DNA from: Cladorrhinum sp. PSN259
Lineage: Eukaryota > Ascomycota > Sordariomycetes > Sordariales > Podosporaceae
Assembly (NCBI GenBank): GCA_033725935.1
Contig: MU867095.1
Location: 248,001-312,000, forward strand
Direction of reading: 5' to 3'
Length of the DNA: 64,000 bases
This document shows positions 24,268 through 33,722 of the stretch, piece after piece; positions within the stretch are counted from its first letter, which is position 1; each line of letters begins with the position of its first letter. Under the pieces are notes generated by a model. It searched no databases, was not told where the DNA came from, and saw only the letters and a program-made list of their open reading frames with translations. Made by a program: the position numbers and the translations under genes.

Positions 24268-25064
24268 ATGTCGAATATGGTAATAAAGCCCGAGGATTAT
24301 AAACCATGAGGATGATGAAGTCATTATTATGAATCTGGAGACTCCATTTCTGTAATTATAGCATATCAAAGTCATGTATAATCCACGGCATTTACGCCTA
24401 CAATAAGACCTTGAGCTCACAATACACTTTCGTCAGTCAGCACCGCTCTTGAGCGAGAGGGTGTGTACATATGCTCATTAACAACTCCTCCAGTCATACA
24501 GCGATCGCAATTCCACTCCTGTTTTCCCTCCTGTGTTGTACAATCCCTTAAACCCAGTCACTCATTCCATCATAGGCCGCACACAGTCCACGGGTCATAC
24601 AAAAAGTCAAGAACAACGTCGAGACCACTGAAAACACAAAATAAAAGCAAAAAGACATATATAACCACACGCCTCAATATCCACAACAGTAACAACAACA
24701 AGAACAAACAGTTGTTATACGCTAACAAGGGAGAGAAACACAATATAACTTGTGCGTCTGTGGGGGGGGGGGGGGGGTATTGTGTATAAGTGGGAATGAC
24801 AAAGAGAACAATAAACAGTGAGTGAGTGTGTGAGTTGTAGATGAGGGTGAGCATGAGAGAGGGTGAAAAGGGTAGTAGGGTTTCATAGCCATAAAAAGCC
24901 CATTAAAATCAAACTCCTTAATTTCATCCCAAGCCAAAAGCCAAACACCCAACACCCTATTATAATAGAGAGTTCCAATATCCGGACGAAATCCGCATCG
25001 AGACGGAAAAACGCAAACAATTAATCAACAAAGCCCCACCGCGCCATTAGCCCCCTTTTCACAC
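24268..25064. other. Convergent intergenic region with a G16 run
   Basis: Between the aldo-keto reductase remnant and VAP. Holds an uninterrupted run of 16 G at 24762-24777. No gene is supported; open frames on either strand have no recognisable content. Confidence 0.6.
24762..24777 (+). repeat. Poly-G tract (16 nt)
   Basis: Uninterrupted G16 on the + strand, flanked by unique sequence on both sides, so unlike the two gap-associated tracts it has been fully read through. Confidence 0.9.
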
Positions 25065-26168
25065 TCAGAAAAAGAAGTAGCCCAACAAGAAACTGACAAG
25101 GCATAGGACGGCCACGATCTTAACGGACACACCCTCAGTACCCTGTCTCGTTGCTTGCGCAAGCTCTGGCTGCTTGGCACGAGCGTCCCCCCCTTCAGCC
25201 GAAGGTGCCGCCTTGCGCTGTCTCAATCCGCTTGTCGCCTCGGCCGTCAGCTTGGCAATGGTAGCCTTCGCCTCAACGAGCTGAGACTTGATGATTTCGT
25301 AGTCCTCAGCGACTGTTGCCTTAATGACGCTTGCTGTCGAAGGGCCGGGCTCAGACGAAGCTGAAGCCTGGATGTATTCGGGATCCTCCGACTTGATTCT
25401 GGGCTCGGATTGGGGAGCAGGAGTGCTCTCAATAGCAGTCGTATCCGGGGACGAATAGGCCGGAGGGGGGCCGGTCATGGGGGTGTCCTCAACCTGGTAC
25501 TGAATCTGAAAGTTAGGGATCGTACATTTGTGATCAACAAAAGCAAAGGCAAACAAACCGCATTCGCACGAACAGGAGTAGAAACAGCTTCGGCGCGCCC
25601 GTCCTCCTGGGGAGGGAGCCAGATCACCCGAATCTTGCGCTCCTGAATAGCAGACTTCTCGACTCCATCCCACTATGAACAGGTCAGTATCCTTGTTATT
25701 TTGGTCCAGATAATTCTACTTCAACCCACAATTTGCTGCACATTGTTGAACTCCTGGTCACCAGTGATAGTGACCGCCTGAACGAGGAACTTGTCTTTGC
25801 AGCGCGCATCGGCGGGAGGCTCCTGCTTCATCGCCTGCAGGAGGACTGAGACCTCGACTTCATGGCCGGGTTCGATACGACCAGAGTTTGGTCGGACGCA
25901 GTACTGCTTAGGGGCTGTCGTTTTAACCTATTCGTGGATGTCAGTTTCATCGCCAGCGGGGGCGCATGTAAAGCGTGTTGGGCGGCTGCCGGGCATTACC
26001 TTGAAGGCAACGGGAGATGGGTTGGGATTTCTAATTTTGAGAACCTGCGCAACCTCCACAGTGAAGGGCCCTGTTTGGTCAGAAACTATCGGGGCTTGTG
26101 GGGGATTTGGCGGAGGATATAGGCATACTGCGGAAGCCGAGCTCTGAGGGGTCAATCTCAACGGACAT
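25065..26168 (-). CDS. VAP (Scs2-type) ER membrane contact-site protein
   Basis: Predicted 287-residue tail-anchored VAP, the ER receptor for FFAT-motif lipid transfer proteins and an organiser of ER-plasma membrane contacts. Exons: 26168-26129, 26070-26000, 25927-25730, 25672-25559, 25505-25065. All four introns are GT-AG, 53-72 nt. The N-terminal MSP domain (residues 1 to about 125) reads MSVEIDPSELGFRRPFT... then VLKIRNPNPSPVAFK and VKTTAPKQYCVRPNSG, the classic VAP core that binds FFAT peptides. A Pro/Ser/Glu-rich linker follows, then a predicted coiled coil (about 205-240, YEIIKSQLVEAKATIAKL). It ends in a hydrophobic anchor (KIVAVLCLVSFLLGYFFF) with no residues after it. Splicing joins were chosen because they restore the conserved GFRRPFT junction. 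Confidence 0.94.
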
Positions 26169-27570
26169 GGTGGCGGTTGGGCTCTTGCGAGCAGGAGTGT
26201 GTGGTAACAAGGTTTGGGTATTTGATGGTTTTGAAGTGTTTGGGCGGTCGAGTCCAGCGTCTGTTCCAGTCGGTTGCAGTGGGTTTCTGTGGAGCCGAAG
26301 TGACGGAATCAGGCAGTGAATGGGGGTCGCTGTCAGTTTGTCCTATCGCAGACGATCGCAGAGCAAGTAGGTGGGTGGTTTGAGTGTTTCGCTCGGCTCG
26401 TTAGGTGCGTGCTGCAGGACGGCGCGTCTCGGCGGGCGATGCACACTGGGGATAGTGGGAAAATGAGGATTTAAAAAGTAAGTTTGGATATGAAGTCAGA
26501 ATCGGACAGCACAGTGACGGCAATGCGCAAAGCCAGGTTTCAGTCAAACCCAACTCACAAGCTCGCTTCAGTAATCCAGGTTCGTGGGCCCGTGCTGATG
26601 GTCCAGCGTGTCAACGGAAATCCCAGCGGAGGCATCCATCTGGGGTGAGCTCCTTCCTGCACACCATTGCGCCCCCACATTGGGCGCGGATCAACAGAGC
26701 ATCCGAATCCTTGCAAGGTAGGTGGCCACTGGCCAGCTGCACTGAAGCTGGATAATCTATACTATGGCGATTGCTTGCAAATGTGAAGCCTCCCGTCACT
26801 CATGGCTCAACCAATAGTAAACAACCCCAGAGCACTTTTCTTGGTTACCTCAGTTACCAAAGTACTCGGATCAAGACACTTAGAAGATAAACCGATCAGT
26901 TATTGATCAGATCTATTTTGAGTTGGCCAGGTCAAACGCCGCACTGTCCGAAACCTTCCCCCAACAGCTGACCAATCAGCGGTGACTGTACCCGCTACGC
27001 TTGTCAATGACGTGAACCCTCACCAATGCTTCACTGGCAACAAGACGTCCTGTTGAACTGATGAAGAACAGCTGGCCATTGTGACACAGATAAAAATACG
27101 AATGGGAATGAGATGGATGAACATTGTTTCAATCAGTCTGCTAAGGCTTCTCAAAGCGGACCCAATCAAAATAAAATTGCAGCTCTGAGATGGTACAAAA
27201 TAAGAAATGGAGCACAAGCTCTGTTGTACCCCGCATCGTGACTTCCACGCATTTCAGTTGCGTTGGCATCCTCTGGGTCTTGAGGCATTCCAACCTTGAA
27301 GTCAAGAACAATCTACCTAGAATTGTTGGCTTGAACTTTGACATACTAGAGATCATTTAAATAAAGTCTGCACTGTTTAACTTTGAACCCAAAGGCTACT
27401 TCCCGCGCTTTGTCTAAATACTTAGGTTTTACCTTCTTCAGAACGCCACGCTTATAAATTAATTGGCCCTCAGCATTTTACCTGGAACTTCGGTTTACAA
27501 TTTACACACATTTTCCAGAACTCATTCGTCTTCATCACCACGACGTTCTATTCACAGCGTCTCATTCAAA
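26169..27570. other. Divergent promoter region, VAP/UBX
   Basis: 1.4 kb between divergent genes. A CCAAT-type box (GACCAATCAG) lies near 26970. No gene was found. Confidence 0.5.
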
Positions 27571-28631
27571 ATGGCTGGCGATCTCGATCAATTGTTGGAG
27601 ATGGGGTTTGAGAAGGGTTATGCCGAACTCGCTGTGAAGAAAACCGGCAACCGTGAGTAACCCACTGACGACGTCCTCTACCTGTTTAACGTCGATAGTT
27701 CTCTAACATCAATTATCTCACAGTGGCACAAGCTATTGATTGGTTAGAGGCAAACTCATCCAAACCTCTGGAGGATCTCCAAGCTGCTGCTGCCGATGAT
27801 GAGGATGAGGAAGAGAGAGCCCTGAACATCACTGGCGGCGAACAACTTGCCAAGTCACTCGTTTGCAAGGATTGCGGCAAGAAGTTCCGCACCCATGATG
27901 CAGCTACTTATCATGCTACCAAGACGTAAGGATAATGCTACCCGCATTATATACTGTACTGGCTTATTGACTCTGGTCATAGTGAGCACACCGATTTCGA
28001 GGAGTCGACTGAGGAGATCGCGCCCCTGACCGAGGAAGAGAAGAAGGCGAGGCTTGAGGAGCTCCGGGAGAAGGCCAAACTTAAGAAGGAAACCCAGTCC
28101 CAGCAGGAGAAGGAAGAAGCGAAGCGGAATGAGCAAATCCGCTTGAAGGCTAACAAGGACACCCAACAAATCAAGGAGGAGCTTGCGCGCAAGGAGCAAA
28201 TCAAGGAGGCTGCCAAAAAGCGCCAGGAGAAGGCAGATGATATTGAGGCGAAGAGGCGGATCAAAGCCAAGATCGAGGCCGATAAAGCTGAACGCAAGCG
28301 AAAGGAAGAGGAGGCCAAGGCATTGAGGGAGGGCAGAGCACCACAAGCACCGGCGGCGCCTGCTGCTCCGACTCCCTTGGCTTCATCCGGTTCATCATCG
28401 TCAGCAGCAACTGCTCGCCTCCGAATCCAGACCAAGACGGGCAACCTCATCAAGACATACCCAAGTGAGACCACTCTCATGGAGGTCGCCCACGCCGTCT
28501 CTGAGGAGACCGGTCAGCAGGTCACGAGCTTCCAGATAACCTTCCCTAGGAAGACATTCAACGGTGTTGATTTTGGGCAGACTCTTAAAGAGGCGGGGCT
28601 TGCACCCAGTGCAGTCATTATTGCCAACTAA
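27571..28631 (+). CDS. UBA and UBX domain protein with C2H2 finger (UBXN1-like)
   Basis: Predicted 310-residue adaptor for the Cdc48/p97 ATPase. Exons: 27571-27652, 27724-27925, 27983-28631; GT-AG introns of 71 and 57 nt. An N-terminal UBA domain (about residues 1-40: LDQLLEMGFEKGYAELAVKKTGN then LAQAIDWLEAN) would bind ubiquitin. A single zinc finger follows (C-x2-C-x11-H-x5-H, CKDCGKKFRTHDAATYH...H). Residues ~110-215 are a long charged coiled coil of Lys and Glu. The C-terminal UBX fold (about 225-310) begins TARLRIQTKTGNLIKTY, the part that contacts Cdc48. This architecture matches SAKS1/UBXN1 and its fungal counterparts. A role in ubiquitin-linked Cdc48 targeting is inferred from family. 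Confidence 0.93.
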
Positions 28632-29441
28632 AATGGGCTGTTGTGTGCAGATCATTGGCCATCCCGATGATAGGGACGATGACATGCCCTTTCATACTAC
28701 CTAAAGAGATATGGTCAAAATCAACTGGGGTTTTCTGAAACTTAATACGCCTGTGCCAAATAGACATCTTTTTTTGAGAACAAGCAGACCTGTTACGAAG
28801 AAATATAAGCTTTCCGAAAAGCAACGTGGACCTGCATAGAAATACAGAAACGTTCTTGATGAGTAAAAGTCTCACACTATATATGTTCCAGGGGTACTCA
28901 TAATGCATGTGGTCTTTCTGCTGGTGAGGGTCTGTTAATTTCAGACTTGATGTACCTCCAAACCTGGTGGCATGAGAATCCCCGCCATCGATAAGAAAAT
29001 GACCCCGCACATGAGCGGTAATGGATTTCCCAAGAAAGCGGCATTTCTAACCCATAACCAACAAGTATTTTGTTGATTTCTCCATATTTCCATTATCCGG
29101 GCATCCCTCAGACCTCCTACACTGCTCAGGTTCCGCTCACTCTTTCTCAACAACCCCTCAATTTGGCGTGAAATAAACTCCCGGGCATACTAAAACCTCC
29201 CCGCCATTCGCCCTTGTGTGTACTTGTTTACACCAAAGCACTTTAAGATCTTGTAACCACGTATTTTCAACCTTAGAACCGTATATATCCGTAATAAACC
29301 GCATCACCCTACTTCAATGCCGCGGAGTACTCGGTAATAGGGGTTGCAGTTTCTGTACAACGAATTACAAAACATCCATCCACTTTGGCTTAAACTCATA
29401 ATAAACCCCCGGGTTCCCCGTCCATTTCCTTGTCTTTTGCG
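28632..29441. other. Intergenic region, UBX to YCII-like gene
   Basis: 810 bases between two genes on the same strand. No gene, RNA or repeat was recognised. Confidence 0.5.
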
Positions 29442-30299
29442 ATGGCATCATCATCATATTTTTGCAACTCACTCAAGTTTGTGAAAAGAACAACAATCTC
29501 CTCATTACTTCTTCCCCGAACTCGTTTTGTTCCTCCTCCTGTGACTTCTTCAAAGTCTTTTTCTAAATTCAGAACGATGGCTTCCTCTGCTGCTGCCCCT
29601 GGCAAGAAGATTGAGTGGTTGGTTGTTGTCCCCGACTTCGCCGGTGCTGGAGCGAAGAGGTTGGAAATCAGACCGTGAGTGTTTTCTTCTCTCCCCCCTC
29701 CCCCCCCAATATTTTTTATATTGTCTTTCACTTTTGAGTCCTTCACACATACACACCATGATGCCCGTTTTTCTATTCATGTGATCATCACACAAAATTC
29801 CCTCATCTTAAACAGTCCAGTTGTTCTTTTGTTTTTTGTTAACGCACTTTTCACCCCATTCTATACATACATACATACATAAAAAAACATCCATGATATT
29901 GACACATTTCTGCTTAAAAACAAAAAGTCAACACTTTGCCGGTCTCGGCCCCGCAGTAGCCAGCGGCCTTTACAAGTTCGGCGGCGCAGTCCTTCACGAC
30001 CCTCCTACCTCCTCCGACCCTTCAACCTTCAACTTCGCCGGCAGCACGGTTGTCATCCTCGCCGAGTCCCGTGAGGAAATCAAGGAGCTCCTCAAGAACG
30101 ACGTTTACGCCAAGGAAGGTGTTTGGGATGTTGAGAATGTAAGTTAATTGGATAACCGCCCCTCCCCTTCCACACTACTATATATAATAGGATAAGGTGG
30201 TTGATATGAGTAAAACAGGCGCAAATGTGGCCTCTCCTCTGTGCCTTTAGATACCCAGTTCCTGGTCAGGAAGAAAAGTTCCCTGAGCCAGGCAAATGA
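29442..30299 (+). CDS. YCII-related protein, possible mitochondrial presequence
   Basis: Predicted 174 residues from the first ATG (29442) or 129 from the second in-frame ATG (29577). Exons: 29442-29674, 29928-30138, 30219-30299. Intron 1 (253 nt) is the longest coding intron in the window; intron 2 is 80 nt. The conserved part fits the fungal YCII family: KIEWLVVVPDFAG, KRLEIRPQHFAGL, FNFAGSTVVILAES, YAKEGVWDVENAQMWPL. The fold resembles EthD/YciI dimeric alpha-beta barrel proteins, whose reaction in fungi is not established. The 45 residues before Met46 carry eight Lys/Arg and no acidic residue, and are rich in Ser and hydrophobics, as expected for a matrix-targeting peptide. The downstream ATG could give a cytosolic form. 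The 3' splice site of intron 1 (AAAAAG) is weak but keeps the family join. Confidence 0.88.
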
Positions 30300-30709
30300 T
30301 ATACCGTAGGGTAGATTAGATGGGGATTCTGAATGGCAATGGGCGGTTGAGGAAGGAGAAAGACATAATGATGATGACAAAATATTCTTTTTGAGCCAAT
30401 ACTGCGTTAAGCATACCCAAGTGCATCGAGTTTCAGACCTTGCCATTGCCAAACTAGGGGGCTACTAAGTCTATATGAAGACTATCAATACAAAACCCCT
30501 GTGATCAACTTTCTCAAAGAGGACCAAAGAGCCATATCCATGCTGCTTGATTCATGTTTTGTCGTGAACCGACAGCTCGCCAAAAAGAAAGAAAAAATCA
30601 AATAAGCTCATAACTCCGCCAATGCCATCAAGTCACCGACCGAACAACATATCATACAACAGGTTATCATAGACCGGTTTGCTACTTTGTAAAGAGATAG
30701 ATTCGACGC
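30300..30709. other. Convergent intergenic region, YCII-like/UPF0662
   Basis: 410 bases of 3' flank for two convergent genes; nothing else is seen. Confidence 0.55.
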
Positions 30710-32304
30710 TCATTCCTTGCTCACCGCAACTTCCTGCTCCTCCTTGTCGTCTGTCCCGTTCTCTAGCTCATCCGCAGCCACTCTTAGTTCGTAGTTTAAA
30801 TCAAAGCACTCAGCCAGAAGCTCGCTGATACTTCCTTGGCCCTCGGGAATATCATTGCCGACCATGAATTTACCGTCCACTCGCATGTTATCAATTGAAG
30901 TGAGCTGAAAGAAATATTAGCAACCTATCAGTTCTGAATAGATCCACTGCAACATACCTTCATCACGTAGGGATAGAGCTCCCTGACAGAGCTTACACCG
31001 CCCGAGTTCTTGACCTCAATCAGACACCGCTTCAAGGTCTGAAGCTGATTATATATAGGAAGAAGCGCCTCAGACACCGGCTCTGATGAGTTCATGAGAT
31101 AGTAAATGTACCCATAGCTCCTTCGAACAAGGTAAAGCAGTGTTCTCTGGACATAAAGCTCGGCAGGCCTACCCTCGTCGTCGAGGAAGTTGCCATCCAC
31201 TCTGCTTTCATCAATCTTGTCGAGTTCCCGCTGGAAGTCGTAGAGGTCCGTCTCACGCAAAGACCATGCCTGTGTGATAGACAGCTTCTCTAGGTCGTTT
31301 CGAACGCTGATGAGAGTCTCGTATTTAGATCGGAAGGCTTCGGGAATTACTCCTTTCCTGAAATGTTGTCAGCAAGACAAGTCTGCTATCGGGATGGCGA
31401 GACGAATTCATACCGATCAAGAACAATATCTGACCATGCCAAGCATCGCTTCAAAAGATCTGAGACCTTGTCGCTTCCGCGATAGGGGTTCCCTTCTTCG
31501 TCCACAAACTTGCCGTCGACCATTGACTCATCAATCTCCTTCAGATTCGCTTGTAGCCTCGTGACTTCGGATACAGAAAACTGCCACTTTGTTAGCACTG
31601 CAGCAACCAGCAATGCTGCTGAACCGCCGTACCTTGGATTTCGTGTTGGCCAACGACATCGAACGCATTACGGAGATCAATTTCTCGTATATGAGTTGGA
31701 GTGGCTTATCCAGTTGCTCCAACTTCTGCTGGAGCTTGACCAGCATCGTCTTACACAATGCCTCCCGCTTCGAAAGCAGCTCTACTAGGTATGGTGAGTG
31801 CTCTGCATCTCCAGACCGCAAGATCCCATCCAAATTGCTCAGGGTGTTGGCTATGCTGTCGAGGTCTTTCGAGGAAAAGAGAGTAGCTTCTGTCAAGTGG
31901 TCGAGTAGTCGCTTTACGGTCGAAGTCAATGCGTAGGCCGCCGGTACGTCCGTCGTCCGCCCAATTGTCATGAAAAAGAGTGATATGAGCTGAAAGCAGC
32001 TCTCGAGCACCTTGTCGACTGCGAGAACCTTTCGTTAGGACACTACCTAGGGGAACACGGGGATTGGCGACCTTGTTGGCCACATACCTCTGTTCTCTAC
32101 ATGCTCCTGGTCACCCTTGCGGATCTCATTCAATTCCTTGACCAGATCCACGAGCTGTTCGTAATGGCCCACTACATCCTGGCTTCTGATGTACTTTGTG
32201 CGATCTCGTTTCAGCAGCAGTAGCTGATCGCGGATGGCCGTGAGCTTGTCCAGGACTTCTTGTTCCCGTGCATCTTTGGGCATCGGAATTGCTGGGGTTT
32301 CCAT
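30710..32304 (-). CDS. UPF0662 family protein (DUF2408)
   Basis: Predicted 456-residue fungal protein of the UPF0662/DUF2408 family, function unknown. Exons: 32304-32088, 32018-31633, 31586-31414, 31357-30958, 30904-30710. Introns of 46-69 nt, all GT-AG. No signal peptide or membrane helix is evident; it looks like a soluble, mostly helical protein. The sequence is internally repetitive: a motif of the form D-x-x-x-(V/L)DG recurs at residues 135-137 (LDG), 224-226, 312-314 and 401-403 (VDG), a period of 88-89. In the last three copies it reads ID-x-x-x-VDG-x-F and falls near the start or middle of exons 3, 4 and 5. The C-terminus is acidic. The start at 32304 is the first ATG in frame. It is divergent from the ribosomal P1 gene. 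Confidence 0.9.
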
Positions 32305-33140
32305 TTTGTCGCAAAGGCGGATGGTTGTCGAGAAAGAGAAGGATGATGAGGGGACAAACAAAGGTGCCAATGGGTGGGACGTGCGGAGGTGTAGCTTCCT
32401 TTAACCCCCGGATTTAAGGGGGAGCTTCGGTTTGGACTTTGGTTTGACCTGTTTGTGACGACCCGGGCCGATTTCCAGACAACCGACCACTTGAATCACC
32501 TTGTTGCGCCACACCACAGTCTCGAGGTATGATAGTTGGATAAGTTGAAGAAAGGAAGAGATAGCAATTGTTCGTATTCGGAGACTCGGGTCATGCGAGG
32601 GGGGTATCAGTCCGCTGAAACGGCTTGCAATGTCGTGCCAAAGCTGTTTATTTTGTTCGCGCAGAGAAAAGGATGGAGGGTCCAGAGGTCTAGATTTGCT
32701 GCATGTCAAACTTGCGTCAACCGCTGTGTGTGTCGGTCCCTGTCGCCCCGTCTTCGCGACGTCAGTTTTGGTGGGGGGAAGCTTTGTGGTGGGGTTCTTG
32801 CAAGGTGATCGATCGAGTTCCCAACTGGGGTTCCTTGGCTTGCTTGTAGGAGGTCTCCAGGAGCACTTGGACCAATCAGATGTGAGATGGAATATCTCTT
32901 CTTCCTCAAGGTGCTTGTTCAGGTGCTGATCCTTGGCACTGTCAGCCTGACGGTCGGCTGACAGCTGCGCATTTTCTGACCCACATTTCGCAGTTGTAGG
33001 GCCACGCTATTCTCTTTTCGTCATGCGCACAACCGATTAATTTTCCCCCTCTGAATTTCAAGCTTGACTTCGGTATCTCGACATCCCACGAAAAGTCATT
33101 CGAGCATCAGCACTTGCCGTCCTCGACAAACACCTTCAAA
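32305..33140. other. Divergent promoter region, UPF0662/P1
   Basis: 836 bases. A CCAAT box (GGACCAATCAG) lies near 32870 and a pyrimidine-rich stretch near 33040 precedes the P1 start. No gene was found. Confidence 0.5.
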
Positions 33141-33722
33141 ATGTCTAACGCCGAGCTTGCCACCTCCTATGCGGCCCTGATCCTCGCCGATGACGGTGTT
33201 GAGATCACTGTAAGAACAGCCATTTTGAAGCACTGCGCGCGATAACAAGCTGGGTGTAATTGGAGAAGTCCAGCAAACTGACGTCCCTCGCAGGCCGACA
33301 AGATCCAGACCATCATCAAGGCCGCCAACCTCGTCGATGTTGAGCCTATCTGGGCTTCCCTTTTCGCCAAGGTACGAAACCCCGAGATTACGCATTCGAA
33401 CGCGGGTCGCATCCGATCAGAAACGAACACATGACTGACTGGGATGGTTTTCTTCGATATAGGCTCTTGAGGGCAAGGACGTGAAGGACCTCCTTTCCAA
33501 CGTCGGCTCCGGTGGTGCCGCTGCTGGCCCCGCTGCTGGTGGCGCCGGTGCTGCCGCTGGTGGTGCCGCTGAGGAGGCCAAGGAGGAGGAGAAGGTTGAG
33601 GGTCAGTATTTCCAATACCTGGACTTCAGGGCTAATTCTGTATGGCTTTCGGTTTGTGCTAACCAATCGCTACAGAGAAGGAGGAGTCCGACGACGACAT
33701 GGGCTTCGGTCTCTTCGACTAA
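33141..33722 (+). CDS. rpp1: 60S acidic ribosomal protein P1
   Basis: Predicted 110-residue ribosomal stalk protein P1, which with P2 and P0 forms the GTPase-associated stalk that recruits elongation factors. Exons: 33141-33209, 33294-33371, 33463-33601, 33676-33722; introns 84, 91 and 74 nt. The N-terminal helical dimerisation domain (MSNAELATSYAALILADDGVEIT...IWASLFAKALEG) is followed by the Gly/Ala-rich hinge (SGGAAAGPAAGGAG...). It ends with the invariant acidic tail EESDDDMGFGLFD that binds translation factors. The length is exactly that expected. Four exons in a 333-nt coding sequence is normal for ribosomal protein genes in this group. Confidence 0.98.
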
